A stretch of DNA of 64,000 bases from Erinaceus europaeus (GCF_950295315.1 NC_080185.1:45489237-45553236); one strand, 5' to 3'; shown: positions 11,086 through 21,882, counted from the first letter of the stretch. Notes: a model not told the origin generated them from the letters alone. Numbers and translations: made by a program.

Positions 11086-12530
11086 GACAAATAACCACAC
11101 CTATAGACACCTTATTTTTGATAAGGTGGCCCAAACTATTAAATGGAGAAAGGAAGCTCTCTTCAATAAATAGTGCTGGGAAAACTGGGTTGAAACATGC
11201 AGAAGAATGAAACTGATCCAATTTATCTCACCAGAAACAAAAGTTAATTCCAAATAGATCAAGGACCTGGATATTAGACCAATAACTATCAAATTCTTAG
11301 AGGAGAATATTGGTGGAACTCTTTCCCATCTAAATCTCAAGGGCATCTTTCATGACAGAAACCCAACTGCAAGGGAGACTAAAAATCAAATCAGTGGGAC
11401 TTCATCAAATTGAAAAGCTTCTGCACAGCAAAATAAACCATCACCTAAACAAAGAGACCCTACACAGAATGGGAGAAGCTCTTTACATGCCATTACATCA
11501 CACAAGAGTTTAACAACCAAAATATATTAAGAACTCACCAAACTCAGCAGCAAAAAAAGTAAAGGACACAATCCAAATGTGAGGAGAGAATAGGAACAGA
11601 ATATTCATTACAGAAGAGATACAAAAGGCCAACAGAAATATGAAGAATTTTTCCAGGTCACAGATTCTCAGAGAAATGAAAATAAAGTCAACAATGAGAT
11701 ACCACCTCACCCACTGAGAATATCATACATCAAAAATGACAGCAGCAACAATTATTGGAGAGTTTGTGGGAACAAAGGAACCCTCATGCACTGCTGGTGG
11801 GAATGTCAATTGGTCCAACCCATGTAGAGAACAGACTGGAGAACACTCACAAGGCTTGAAATAAACCTTCCATATCACCTAGTAATTCCTCTCCTAGAGA
11901 TATATGCTAAAGACTCAGTGACACCCATCCAAAAAGATATGTGTACACCTATGCTCATAGCAGCATAATTTGTACTAGCTAAAACCTGGAAGCAACCCAG
12001 GTGCCCAACAACAGATGAATGGCTGAGAAAGTTGTGATATATAAACTCAATGGAATACAACTCAGCTACTAAGAATAGTGAACTCACCTTCTCTAACCCA
12101 CCTTGGATAGAGCTAGAAGGAATTATGTAAAGTAAGATAAGTCAGAAAGAGAAAGATGAGTATGGGATGATCCCACTCATAAACAGAAGTTAAAGGAAGG
12201 AAGGACAGGGAAAAGCAAAGTAGAATTTGACTGAGTTTGGAGTATTTCAACAAAGTAAAAAAAAAATTCTGGGTGGAGGGTGAGGGTAGATTTTCAGTTT
12301 CACTATAGGTGCTGGGGGTATGGACACAGACTTTTGGTGATGGGAATGGTGTTAATATACACTCCTTAAAAAAATACATGCAAAGTAACCAAATAGTCTC
12401 ACTGACATTGTAATATGCATGCAGGTTACCAGAGGAGAAGCACAGAATTTTGGTGGTGGGTGTGGAACTGTACCCTGTGATCTTATTATTTTATACGCAC
12501 CATTATCAAATCACTAATAAAAATGTTTTT
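11086..12530 (+). mobile_element. L1 fragment: C-terminal third of ORF2 plus 3'UTR
   Basis: Plus strand. Reverse-complement matches to the young L1 are obvious: 'gtgctgggaaaactgggttg', 'tcaaggacctggatattaga' and 'ggaatgtcaattggtccaac'. Several frameshifts and stops break the ORF2 frame. The 3'UTR after about 12150 has 'ggtggagggtgagggtagat' and ends in an A-rich region near 12525. It is an older subfamily than the element at 20517. Confidence 0.9.
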
Positions 12531-12882
12531 AAAAGTTTTAATTTTATTTTTTGTAAGGTAAGAGGGGTATAATTGCATATAATTCCTCCAACCAAAGTTC
12601 CATATCCCTTCCCCTCCATTGGAAGCTTCCCTATTCTTTATTCCTCTGGGAGTGTGGACCAAATATCTTTAGGAGTTGGAGAAGCTGGGAAGTCTGGCTT
12701 CTGTAATTGCTTCTCCACTGGACATGGACGTAGACAGGATGATCTGTACCCTAACCCCAGCCTGTTTCTGTCTCTCTCTAGTGGATAGGACTCTGGGGAA
12801 GTGAGGTCATATTGGTGAGGTCCTCTGCCCTGCGAAGTCAGGTTGGTGTCATTATTGCATCCAAAACTTGGTGGATGAAAAA
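12531..12882 (-). mobile_element. L1 3'UTR, left part, interrupted by LTR element 1
   Basis: Minus-strand L1 3' end: A/T tail, 'gtaagaggggtataattgca', 'ctctgggagtgtggaccaaa', running to 'cttggtggatgaaaaa' at 12882. The L1 resumes at 15138 with 'aaaaacattagatataaagc', exactly where an intact 3'UTR would continue (compare 31985-32030). The two halves are one L1 split by a later insertion. Confidence 0.9.
12877..12882. repeat. Target-site duplication of LTR element 1, left
   Basis: 'gaaaaa', identical to 15138-15143 on the far side. A 6-bp duplication is typical of class II (betaretrovirus-like) integration. Confidence 0.85.
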
Positions 12883-13345
12883 TGTTGTTTTCTCCAGGCT
12901 ATGTTGTTTTCGCCGGGCTGGCTTCATGGGTGGGTAACAGACAACCAGGGACTCATGGTTGAGCTGTAGGCAGTATCTTTTTATTCATGCAAAACGCAGC
13001 ACAATCTAAGCCCAGCTAAGCTAAACTAAAGGTACCGTAAAACTCACAATGCTGTCTTTATATATACTTGCCAAGTAGGGTGGAAACAGGATGTGACATA
13101 GAGAGGGTGGTGAGAAAAGTGACTGGTGAAAATCAGAGTGTGACAAGGTGAGGATCAGGGTGTGACAAGGAGAGGGGGTGGAGCAGGTGAGAATTCTATC
13201 ACTGAACCACTAATGCCCTGGAGGGAGGGTGGTGCTTGTTAACAGCGGTTATGTAAATAGAATGAAGTGGTTATATAAATAGAATAGTGTTAAGCAGGGA
13301 GTATTTAAACCAAATGAAACAGAAGGGGTCTCATGCATACCAACA
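12883..13345 (-). repeat. LTR element 1, 3' LTR
   Basis: 463 bp, TG...CA bounded in sense. It holds a TATA-like 'gtatatataaagac' and a poly(A) signal context 'catgaataaaaagata' on the minus strand. The U5 end has a short duplicated word (both copies contain 'gttttcgccgggct' or 'gttttctccaggct'). Confidence 0.92.
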
Positions 13346-13363
13346 ATTCCCCCTTTCTTTTTA
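13346..13363 (-). promoter_or_regulatory. Polypurine tract of LTR element 1
   Basis: In sense it is an A-rich then G5 run ('aaaaagaaagggggaat') directly abutting the 3' LTR, where plus-strand DNA synthesis is primed in retroelements. Confidence 0.85.
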
Positions 13364-13499
13364 GCTAATGGCCATAGTATTAGGAGTATGGGGTGAACAG
13401 AAACCTATATCGTACAGGCGTTTTCAAAAGAACTGGCATAAGACATGGAAAACAAAATAGGCAAGCAGCAATAACCAGTGTGATGCCAAGGGGAACCTT

Positions 13500-13680
13500 T
13501 CTTGACTTAAAGGGCAAGGCCTAGCAGGCGAAAGGGTATTTCTTGCCTCTGGGAGTGCTTCATGCCTCTGGGGGCATCTCTTGCTTCAAAGGGCGTTTCC
13601 TGCCTCTGTAGGCATAACCTAATAAGGAGGGGGAGTTTTCTACGTCTGGGGACAGAGCCTGCAGGCGAGGGTACCTGGTC
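13500..13680 (-). repeat. Degenerate tandem repeats before the polypurine tract
   Basis: Several imperfect copies of a roughly 24-bp unit built around 'tgcctctgggggcat' on the plus strand (for example near 13548, 13563 and 13602). LTR element 2 has the same kind of array at 40315-40440 at the matching place. The function is unknown. Confidence 0.6.
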
Positions 13681-14018
13681 TATAAAGTCTCAAGGCAATT
13701 GGCTGAAGTTAGTCTTTGAGAAACACAGCAGCATGTACCAGTAAGTCCGATGGAGGTGTCAGTCCAAAGTAGCTGACCACAGAAGAAAATGCCAAGGGAT
13801 GAAACGCTGCACTTCTGTCTCGATGGGGAATGTCGGCCACCAGAATTCTGCTTTTCTGTAGAGAGTGATCTTTGGAGTCTGTGAATCTGTTTTTTCAGGT
13901 CGTGCCAGGTCACATCATTGATTTCCGGGGGTGTGTTGTAGTCATTCCATCTTGTGGGCGATGTCAGAGAACAGGATCCAAATGGATTTCCAGGAATTTC
14001 ATTTGAGTAGATGCTTTT

Positions 14019-14549
14019 TCATGTGAAGACTTGACAGCATGTAGTATCATGAGACCCCGGAGGGCGTCCTAGTCCAAAAAGCTCCTCGAAATTCCATTTA
14101 GGGTGCTTCTGACTGTTCCTGCTGGATTGCTTCAGGCACCCATTTTTAAAAGTGTCTTCCCATTGAAGAAAGAATCCAATCAGGAGAGTAGAACTAACCA
14201 TGTGTCTCCATTCTTGGGGACTGCCAGGGTACTGGAGAACACTTCTCAAATTAGAGTAGTCCTTCTCCATGGGAAACATGCGAGAAGAAGTCCAGAAAGT
14301 CCCAGGGGAAATCCCCATGCATATCCCAAGGTCTACGATCACGGTCATAAAGAACCAAATTGTGGCCCAGAGCAAAATGCAGTCCTTCTCCTCGGGAAAC
14401 ATGGGCAAGGGAATCCAGAAAGTCCAAGGAGAAATCTCTGTGCATCTCCCAAGCTCTATGATCCCGGTCATAAGAAACCAAAGTTCCCGGTCAGGGAACC
14501 GAAATGTGGCCCAGAGTAAAATGTTCCAGAGACAAAGAAACTGTCTCAT
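14019..14549 (-). pseudogene. Open frame in LTR element 1 leader, unknown, probably not a functional gene
   Basis: A 176-codon minus-strand open frame. Its beginning ('LCLWNILLWATFRF') matches, in the same relative frame, a reading frame of LTR element 2 near 38926-39050 ('FRCFWNIYLWTTLWF'), and both follow the shared leader. Upstream in this copy the homologous frame is closed by a stop codon eight codons after its ATG. About 40 residues are duplicated in tandem ('MTGIIELGRCTEISPWTFW' and 'MTVIVDLGICMGISPGTFW'). No known domain was recognised. It may be a relic of a gag-leader region or a non-coding module that happens to be open. Confidence 0.4.
14262..14517 (-). repeat. Tandem pair of about 125-bp modules in LTR element 1
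   Basis: Two adjacent diverged copies sharing 'ctctgggccaca' at the start, a 'ttatgaccg' middle and 'gggactttctgga' on the minus strand. They cause the repeated protein-like pattern of the overlapping frame. Confidence 0.75.
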
Positions 14550-14653
14550 AATGAAACAGTAGAGGCTTTGGCAAACCTCTTAATAAGTAGAAGAGAAAAC
14601 CATAGTGCATAGGTAGGCAAAGTCTTCACTTATCTGGGAGTTGCGCAGGTCCA

Positions 14654-14672
14654 GCCCCACGTTGTAGCACCA
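14654..14672 (-). promoter_or_regulatory. Primer-binding site of LTR element 1 (tRNA-Lys type)
   Basis: In sense 'tggtgctacaacgtggggc', two bases after the 5' LTR. It matches the Lys-1,2 type primer site known from betaretroviruses with a few changes. Confidence 0.8.
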
Positions 14673-14674
14673 TA

Positions 14675-15137
14675 TGTTGTTTTCGCCAGGCTATATTGTT
14701 TTCGCCGGGCTAGCTTCACGGGTGGGTAACAGATGACCAGGGACTCATGGTTGAGCTGTAGGTAGTATCTTTTTATTCATGCAAAACGCAGCACAATCTA
14801 AGCCCAGCTAAGCTAAACTAAAGGTACCGTAAAACTCACAATGCTGTCTTTATATATACTTGCCAAGTAGGGTGGAAACAGGATGTGACATAGAGAGGGT
14901 GGTGAGAAAAGTGACTGGTGAAAATCAGAGTGTGACAAGGAGAGGATCAGGGTGTGACAAGGAGAGGGGGTGGAGCAGGTGAGAATTCTATCACTGAACC
15001 ACTAATGCCCTGGAGGGAGGGTGGTGCTTGTTAACAGCGGTTATGTAAATAGAATGAAGTGGTTATGTAAATAGAATAGTGTTAAGCAGGGGGGATTTAA
15101 ACCAAATGAAACAGAAGGGGCCTCATGCATACCAACA
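14675..15137 (-). repeat. LTR element 1, 5' LTR
   Basis: 463 bp, the same length as the 3' LTR and nearly identical to it. In sense it begins 'tgttggtatgcatgag' and ends 'gcgaaaacaaca'. Promoter and poly(A) motifs are as in the 3' copy. Confidence 0.92.
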
Positions 15138-16475
15138 GAAAAACATTAGATATAAAGCAAAACAAATTGTTTAATAATCAAGAACCAAAAAGTAAGAATA
15201 TAATGGATGAGATTTGGGGTCTTCATGCTGGAAGAAGAAGCTAGGATTTCTATTTTAGGTATATTTCAAGTGGCCCATGACTTTACAACTTTTTGCCTCA
15301 GCCCTATAGCTAACATGCAGATGGGCTAAAAGTATCATCTGTGAAGATGGTGTCAGAGTTGGGAATATGACAGAAAGCTGAATCAAGGCAGAGAGTATCT
15401 CCCAAATATGAGAAAAGTATATAAATACTGTTAAATATAAACCAAATTTGTCTGACCCATGTCCATTAATATTTAGCACAGGAACCTGTATAACCTCTGC
15501 ATCCCTCTAAATCTAAGCTTGCATTGCATGGTCAGAGCTAGGAAAATTATAGGCTGTACACATTTCAGGACCAGTTTTCTTTGAGTGACACTGTATGTTG
15601 ACCCAATCTCCCTTTCGAGAGTGGAGCATTTTCTACCGTTGTTGTTCTACATTGAGGGTAAGGTCCTGCAGAGGATAACAAAAGGATTTATGATGTTGCT
15701 CTTGATAGAGATGACCAGTGATGGTGGAGAAGTGGTTCTGTTAGAAGTCTAGCCCCATCATATCTATGTGGTATTTCCCTGACTAGAGCCCTGGATCCAG
15801 AACAAAAAGGCCATTATTAAAATGTGCCAGTCTCTTGCTCTAATCCAGCTTTTGTAGCCTTCACTTAATCTGACAGGGTTAGACTTCAAGTGATTGAGGG
15901 AAGTGAAATGCGAATTATGTAAGGAGGGTATCTAGGTCTAAGTAGACAATATTTCATTAAGTACTTTATGATGTCTTGCTTTAAATCTTTTTACTTGTTT
16001 ACTGCACTTATTGAGTCACTGCAGACTATTTCCCTCTTTTACTTTAAGGCATATATTTCCCCCTAATTTATGGATACATACACATATGTGCCCTGTCTCT
16101 TGGGTCCTGGTCTATATCTAGGTTCTGTAACTTTGTTAGGAAGTGCACCACCCAAAATGGACCTACGGAGTCCTATGAGCTAGGAAAGTTCTCATCAGAA
16201 TAATGGAGCTGGAACATTGACACCCCAGGCCTGGTACCTCTGGACACAGTCCAAAGTGAAACATGTAAAAGTTGATGGGGCTTTGATGGGTATCACATTA
16301 AATATGCATATGGTTCTAGGTAGAATATTTATTTTGATGATGTTAACTCTTCCAATATATGACCGAGCATGGGATATGTTTCCACTTTTTTGTATCATTT
16401 CCTATTTCCTTGAATAGTGACTCATAGTTTCAGTATACAGGCTTTTCATTTCTTTGGTTAGATTCATTCTTAAAA
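15138..16475 (-). mobile_element. L1, right part of the copy split by LTR element 1
   Basis: Continues the L1 3'UTR from 12882 (first bases 15138-15143 are the target duplication). It runs as 3'UTR to about 16265, then jumps straight to a short reverse-transcriptase-region piece ('ggctttgatgggtatcacat', 'cttttcatttctttggtt'). The ORF2 C-terminal coding part is therefore missing by an internal deletion. Confidence 0.8.
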
Positions 16476-16945
16476 AATAAAATGACTGAAGTAGACTCTA
16501 TCAAATTTGACTCATATAATGAAATGCTTTTTATGCTAGTTTCTGCACCAGAACTGAAGATCCTAGCTAGTTTTATCCTCCTCAGAAATAGTCAGGTCAC
16601 GGACTTTCTGTCTTAAGCTCTTGAGTCAGATTTGCAAGTGAATAAAGTCAGATTTTGGGTCTGTATGGTCATGTGGATATGCTGCAATTAGCAGCAAATA
16701 GATGTAGGGAAGCATATTCCCTGTGGCAGTTTTTAGGCCTCTGAGTGGTATAATCCCTATGTATCCTTAATATTTGTTATTAACACTTGTGTTAACTTAA
16801 TATTTGTACTTGCTATTGTTTCTGAGGGGATCTCATTTAGTGCTTGTTTTCTGCAATTTTTGGCATTTCAATAGTCACTAACCGGAAGACTTTTACTTCC
16901 AACCCTGACTCCAATTAGTTGAGTATTATATTCAATCTATTTCCA
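16476..16945. other. Unannotated DNA
   Basis: No supported gene or repeat was seen. Confidence 0.4.
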
Positions 16946-16967
16946 TTTTTTAAGGTCGAGACAGAGG

Positions 16968-17013
<46 letters not shown>

Positions 17014-17125
17014 GACAGACAACTCATGCCACCGCACTGAAGAGACCACTGCACTGAAGCTTCCTTCAGTGTGATGGGAGCCAGATTCGAACCTGGATTG
17101 CATGCATGTCAAAAAAGCAGAAAAA
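16946..17125 (-). mobile_element. SINE relic with (GATA)n
   Basis: 'gtcgagacagagggatagat', a (GATA)n tract at 16970-17011, then 'ctgaagcttccttcagtgtg' and 'gattcgaacctggatt' (B box in reverse). This fits a minus-strand tRNA-derived SINE whose GA-rich part became a microsatellite. Confidence 0.7.
16970..17011. repeat. (GATA)n microsatellite
   Basis: About ten GATA units inside the SINE at 16946-17125. Confidence 0.95.
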
Positions 17126-17314
17126 AAAAAAAAGCAAAACCACACCAAATTTATTTCACATAAGAGAACCAAATCACCCACCAGCCAATACAACAACCAC
17201 AGCTTATAATGTTCCATCGTGGTTCCTCTTTGTTCCTTTCTCTATAGTTTCTGTCCTACTGGCCTGGGAATCCTGCTTTCACTTGGAATTCCCAGGTTTA
17301 ATTTGTTTGTTGTT

Positions 17315-17319
<5 letters not shown>

Positions 17320-17348
<29 letters not shown>
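17320..17348. repeat. (TG)n microsatellite
   Basis: About fourteen TG dinucleotides within otherwise unannotated sequence. Confidence 0.95.
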
Positions 17349-17349
<1 letters not shown>

Positions 17350-17467
17350 TTATCAAGGTGTTATTCTCAAGCTACCATCTTGACCTAATTTTAATTTGTT
17401 ATTATTTATTTATTCTACTTACATTTTTCCTGGGGTTTCATGCCTACATGATTCCAGCACTCCTGGT

Positions 17468-17645
17468 AGATTTTTTTATAAGATAGAAGCTGAGAGATAG
17501 AGATGGACATAGAGAAATAGACATACCACTGCACTGCTGATGAAGCTTCCCTTTTGCCTTGTGCTCTCATATGGTAACTGAAGGTTTGAACTCAAGTTCT
17601 TGTGCAAGATAAAATCTGGCTTCTTCTGGGAGAGCCATCTCTATT
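17468..17645 (-). mobile_element. tSINE-A copy, diverged
   Basis: 'agatagaagctgagagatag', 'gatgaagcttcccttttgcc' and 'tttgaactcaagttcttgtg' in the minus-strand tSINE-A order. Confidence 0.65.
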
Positions 17646-18639
17646 CCCCTGGGTTTCAATTTGTCAACCTAGAAGAATGAGCAAGGTACATTAGATGTTT
17701 TCCCAAATCCTTTTCAGTTTTAAGATTCTATGAGACTGTTAAGAACACTATGTTTTACTAAAAGCAGAATCTTATGAGTGTATCTTTTATAGAAAATTTC
17801 TTATTCAAATAAAATTCTTTGTTTCAATTTCAGCAAAGCAGAATTTCTCTGGGCTCTCTGCCTGGATATAGAAACAGCCTCACAGCATAAAATTGGATGT
17901 GAACATGAGGATCACTGAAATAAGATCCCATCTCTTGCTAAAGACAGGATGCACCGATTACACACAAGTAATAAGCATGACATTTAATATTTTTATTTTT
18001 CTTACTGCTTTCCTCTCAGAATAAGTTTACGCTACACTGTGACCTGACTTGGCTTCATAAGGAATGGATTTTTTTTCTCCATGTCTAGAATCTTGTCAGT
18101 TTGGGAATGTTTAAATATTGAAGTATTTTGTTTCTAACATAAAGCAATTTTCGCCAAGTTTCGTAGTTCAACAGTCCACTAGTTGTGGTACTAAGCCATA
18201 GTGAACACAGAATACAGTGTTAGCACACTCCTCTCCCACTGATGGTGACGGTGTGTGATTTGTAATGAATGGGGTGTACTGACATCTGCCGATTTAGATT
18301 CACTCATGCTACAAACAATCAATTTGGAAAGAGAAAGATTTCTGTTATCCCATTTGAATAAAAGAGAACTAACTAAATATAAGCAGACAGTTATGGTCTC
18401 TGAAATATGTATTTCAAGACACAAGGATGGTTCTGTGCTTTTGTCTGTTAGCCGGAGAGTGATTGTCAAAAAAACATTAGAGAGTTTTGAAATGTCAAGT
18501 TTACCATGTTTCGTTGTCATTTTGCTTTGCCTTTTGAACACTGTTAGATTCTGGCTGCAGTGAGTGACAATATTCAGCAGTATTTCCTAGGTATCATGTG
18601 TGTTTTCCCTGGGATGTTGACAGCTATAAGGAATAGGGA
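17646..18639. other. Unannotated DNA, possibly unique
   Basis: No repeat was recognised. Two overlapping 100-116 codon frames on opposite strands near 18191-18563 show no domain, no signal peptide and no splice context that would support a gene. They are mutually antisense, so at most one could be real. Confidence 0.45.
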
Positions 18640-18988
18640 CTTGCTTTTACTTTTTCTCCACTTTATTGAGGGGTTAATGACTTTCAGTAGAGTTGCTTAT
18701 GCATAGGTAAAACCTTTTATCTCCCCACGATAAGTATCTGAAAGACATTATCCCCCAACCTTAAGTCCTTTCCCCCATCATGCACCAGAACTTCAGAGAC
18801 CCTCCATCCTATCCATCCCTTTCTTCCTCAGAGTACTTTGCTTTGGTGGTATACATCACACTCAGTCCAAGTTTTACCTTGTGTTTCTACTTACTGACCT
18901 TGATCATCTGGTATTTTGGCCTTTCTCTTTCTGGCTTATCTAACTCAACATGATATTTTCCAATTTTGTTCAAGATATGGCAAAGGAG

Positions 18989-19019
<31 letters not shown>

Positions 19020-19340
19020 TCTGTTGGATGGCGTTGGAGTTGCTTCCCAGTTTGGGGCATTAAAAATTGTGCTGCTATGGTCATTGTTGTGCATATGTTT
19101 CTTCAAGTAGTAGCTTTGTTTTTTTATGACATATATGGATCATAATGTAGGCCCATTTCTAATATCCTGGTAAGTCTTCAGCAGAACTTGCTTTTGTTCT
19201 TTAGGCCTTTGTTTTTCAGACCATAGTCAGTTCAGCTGATGGGGGCAGGGAAAGGGTGGTCCTGCTCTGAGGTTTTTAAGTGTTCTCATAGCTTAACTTG
19301 TTGTTGATGCTTTTAGTAGTAGCCTAACTTTTAATGGAAG
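18640..19340 (-). mobile_element. Old L1 3'UTR and ORF2-end fragment
   Basis: Minus strand. 'ttgaggggttaatgactttc', 'catcatgcaccagaacttca' and 'tttctggcttatctaactca' correspond in order to the older L1 3'UTR type also seen at 29160 and 59490. 'gttgcttcccagtttggggc' is the ORF2 end. Confidence 0.75.
18990..19019. repeat. (AC)n microsatellite inside L1
   Basis: About fifteen AC units placed where other L1 copies carry the short 'gtatatatacca' seed of ORF2 (compare 29717-29730). Confidence 0.95.
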
Positions 19341-19350
19341 ATGATTTATG

Positions 19351-19352
<2 letters not shown>

Positions 19353-19391
<39 letters not shown>
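19353..19391. repeat. (AT)n microsatellite
   Basis: Nineteen AT dinucleotides followed by a T-run. Confidence 0.95.
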
Positions 19392-19400
<9 letters not shown>

Positions 19401-19493
19401 CTAGAGAACTGCTCAGCTCTGTGTTATGGTGTTGCTAGGGACTTATCTACATAGCGCAATGGAAAGATTTGCATTTGCTATCTACCAGCATCT
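19392..19493 (-). mobile_element. tSINE-C fragment
   Basis: 'actagagaactgctcagctc' and 'gtgttatggtgttgctaggg' match the minus-strand tSINE-C head seen at 59040. Confidence 0.6.
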
Positions 19494-19506
19494 GCACTTT
19501 TTTTTT

Positions 19507-19779
19507 AATATATATATTTTTTAATTTATTTATTCCCTTTTGTTGCCCTTGTTGTTTTTTTTGTTGTTGTTGTAGTTATTATTGTTGTTGTCGTTGTTGG
19601 ATAGGACAGAGAGAAATGGAGAGAGGAGGGGAAGACAGAGAGAAGGAGAGAAAGATAGACACCTGCAGACCTGCTTCACCGCCTGTGAAGTGACTCCCCT
19701 GCAGGTGGGGAGCCGGGGTTCGAACCGGGATCCTTATGCTGGTCCTTGTGCTTTGCGCCACCTGCGCTTAACCCGCTGC
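19507..19779 (-). mobile_element. tSINE-B copy
   Basis: Well preserved: T-rich end, 'cccttttgttgcccttgttg', GTT-rich part, 'ggataggacagagagaaatg', 'ctcccctgcaggtggggagc', a B-box complement 'ggttcgaaccggga', and 'ctgcgcttaacccgct'. Flanking 'tgcactttttttt' at 19494 and 19780 looks like the target duplication. Confidence 0.92.
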
Positions 19780-20002
19780 TGCACTTTTTTTTAAAAAGGA
19801 AATCTCTTAATTGCTTTGGTCTCCATGTCTGCTTCTGTAAAATGAGGTCTTTAACCAGATGATTCAATTTTTCCTACCCTAAAAATGTTACTATTGTAAG
19901 GCATTAAGATGAAGATCAAGCTATTTTGATAGTACATTCCTAGTTTCCCTATAAAACTGTGGTTCATAGTTTACTGAAAGAAATCTTTTAAAACTCTGGG
20001 CC
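19780..20002. other. Unannotated DNA
   Basis: Short stretch between SINEs; nothing recognised. Confidence 0.4.
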
Positions 20003-20155
20003 AAGGAAGACTATACAGGGTAGCACACCTGGCTTGCATATCTGTGATTCCAGAGGTCTTGGGCTTGATTCATGCTACACATTATGCTATGCCAGAGCTA
20101 GACTGTGCTCTGGTCCACTATCTTTATGTTTTTTCTCTCAATAAATATTTAAAAG
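20003..20155 (+). mobile_element. Old tRNA-derived SINE
   Basis: 'acagggtagcacacctggct', 'gggcttgattcatgctaca' and an 'ctctcaataaatatttaaaa' tail. It is a diverged forward copy. Confidence 0.55.
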
Positions 20156-20502
20156 AGTTTTATATTCTCATATAGAGTAAGCGTTAATAGAATGGCATAT
20201 TCTATTAATATTTCAGTAACGTTTAATCAAAGGGAATGTTGCAACATTCATGTTAAGTCCAGTGAAAGACTGCTCCATAGTTGTAATTACCTAAATGATT
20301 TAGAGATCACATATATTGGTTAGCAAGTGAAGAACATATCACTGATGCTTTATTAATATTATTTTTCACACCAGGGCCTTATGCAATGCATTATCATTAG
20401 TGAGTCACCTCACAGTTTAGTATTTTCTTTCATTATTGAACAGAAATGAGGTATAGGGACACAGAGGAGAAATAGAATTCTGCCCAACCATCTATGAAGT
20501 CA
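20156..20502. other. Unannotated DNA
   Basis: No gene or repeat was recognised; it is the flank into which the full-length L1 inserted. Confidence 0.4.
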
Positions 20503-20516
20503 CCCATGACACTTTT
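20503..20516. repeat. Target-site duplication of the full-length L1, left
   Basis: 'cccatgacactttt', identical to 27991-28004. The length and A/T-rich end fit L1 target-primed integration. Confidence 0.92.
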
Positions 20517-21882
20517 TTTTTAAATTTTTTTTTTTTATTTAAATTTTTAATTTAAGAAAGGATTAGTGAACAAAAGCATAAGGTAGGAGGGGTACAACTC
20601 CACACAATTCCCACCACCCAATCCACATAACCCACCCTCTCCCATGATAGCCTTCCCATTCTCTAGCCCTCTGGGAGCATGGACCCAGGGTCGTTGAGGG
20701 TTGCAGAAGGTAGAGGGTCTGGCTTCTGTAATTGCTTCCCCGCTGAACATGGGCGTTGACTGGTCGGTCCATACTCCCAGTCTGCCTCTCTCTTTCCCTA
20801 GTAAGGTGTGTCTCTGGGGAAGCTGAGCTCCAGGACACATTGGTGGGGTCTTCAATCCAGGGAAGCCTAGCCAGCATCCTGGTGGCATCTGGAACCTGGT
20901 GATTGAAAAGAGAGTTAACATACAAAGCCAAACAATTTGTTGAGCAATCATGGATCCCAAGTTTGGAATAGTGGAGAGGAAGTGTTAGGGAGGTACTCAC
21001 TGCAAACTCTAGTGTAATCCTGCTTTCAGGTATATATTTTGCAGTAGTTTATGGATACGTGTGCACATACGCTCTCTCTCACAGAAACTGGTGTATGTCT
21101 AGGTTATGGGACTTTGTTAGAAAGTGAACTACCTGAGATGAAATTAGAGTGTACTATAAAAGGAAAGGTTTCACCCAAGTAATGAAGCTAAAGGGTTGTC
21201 ATTCCACACGTGAAGTCTCTGGATACACTCTGAGGTGAAGCATGTTGAGATGGCAATCGTTGCTTTGGTTAGGTTGTGATCGGCGGATGCAATATTATTT
21301 GGTATGGATTGGGAGATGCATACGGGAAAGTGAGCCCTATCCAAGGGTGCCAGGACTGGGGGAAGTAGGGGCTCTATAGTGAAGATGTGAGGTTCCTGCT
21401 GTCTTAGGGTTCAAAAAGACAATCAATAGTTAATATTATCATCACATTATTTGTTAATTGGGTTAACTTTGAAAAGTCCCTTTGTTATGGTTTGCTGTAC
21501 AGTACCCAGTATCTTGTATATAGCTGTGCTATTGGAAGCTTCTAATCTACTTGGTCTAGGCTTTTGAGAGAGTCCGCATATCAAATACGTAGCCTATCTA
21601 TTAAAAAGATTCAGTTTGTCTTTTGAGAACCTTTGAGACATACAATTGATTTCCCCCTCTCATATTAATTAACTACTGATTTATATGTCTACATTTTGCT
21701 AGGAGTGTACATAAACACCATTTCCATCACCAAAGGACCGTGACCCATCCCTCCCGCACACTCCCACCCCCCACTGGCCCAGGAAGCTACATGTCTACCC
21801 CTCACCACTGGGTTTTTACTTTGGTGCCCTACTTACAATTTGATCAGGTCCTGCTTTTAGTTTCCCTTTCAGATCTTCTAAG
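20517..21882 (-). promoter_or_regulatory. 3'UTR of the full-length L1, with G-rich tract
   Basis: Non-coding. The plus strand at 21743-21780 is a set of C-runs, so the L1 RNA sense strand has at least four runs of three or more Gs and could form a G-quadruplex, a feature known of mammalian L1 3'UTRs. The terminus reads '...gtgtggagttgtacccctcc' and then an A-rich tail in sense. The many 60-145 codon frames across it are chance. Confidence 0.85.

Larger units (their letters stand above)
12883..15137 (-). mobile_element. LTR element 1, non-autonomous lysine-primed retroelement
   Basis: A 2255-bp element inserted in an L1 3'UTR, with two 463-bp LTRs, a perfect 6-bp target duplication (GAAAAA), a tRNA-Lys-like primer site and a polypurine tract, all in sense on the minus strand. 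The internal part is only about 1.33 kb and encodes no gag, protease, polymerase or env. Its leader begins 'agataagtgaagac' in sense, and this leader and the 3' internal part are shared with LTR element 2. The LTRs differ at few positions, so the insertion is fairly recent. It must have used proteins supplied in trans, presumably by a related betaretrovirus-like element. Confidence 0.93.

Noticed and set aside
18191..18563. Overlapping frames of 116 (minus) and 102 (plus) codons
   Set aside because: Mutually antisense, no domain, no splice or start context; most likely chance in a stop-poor patch.
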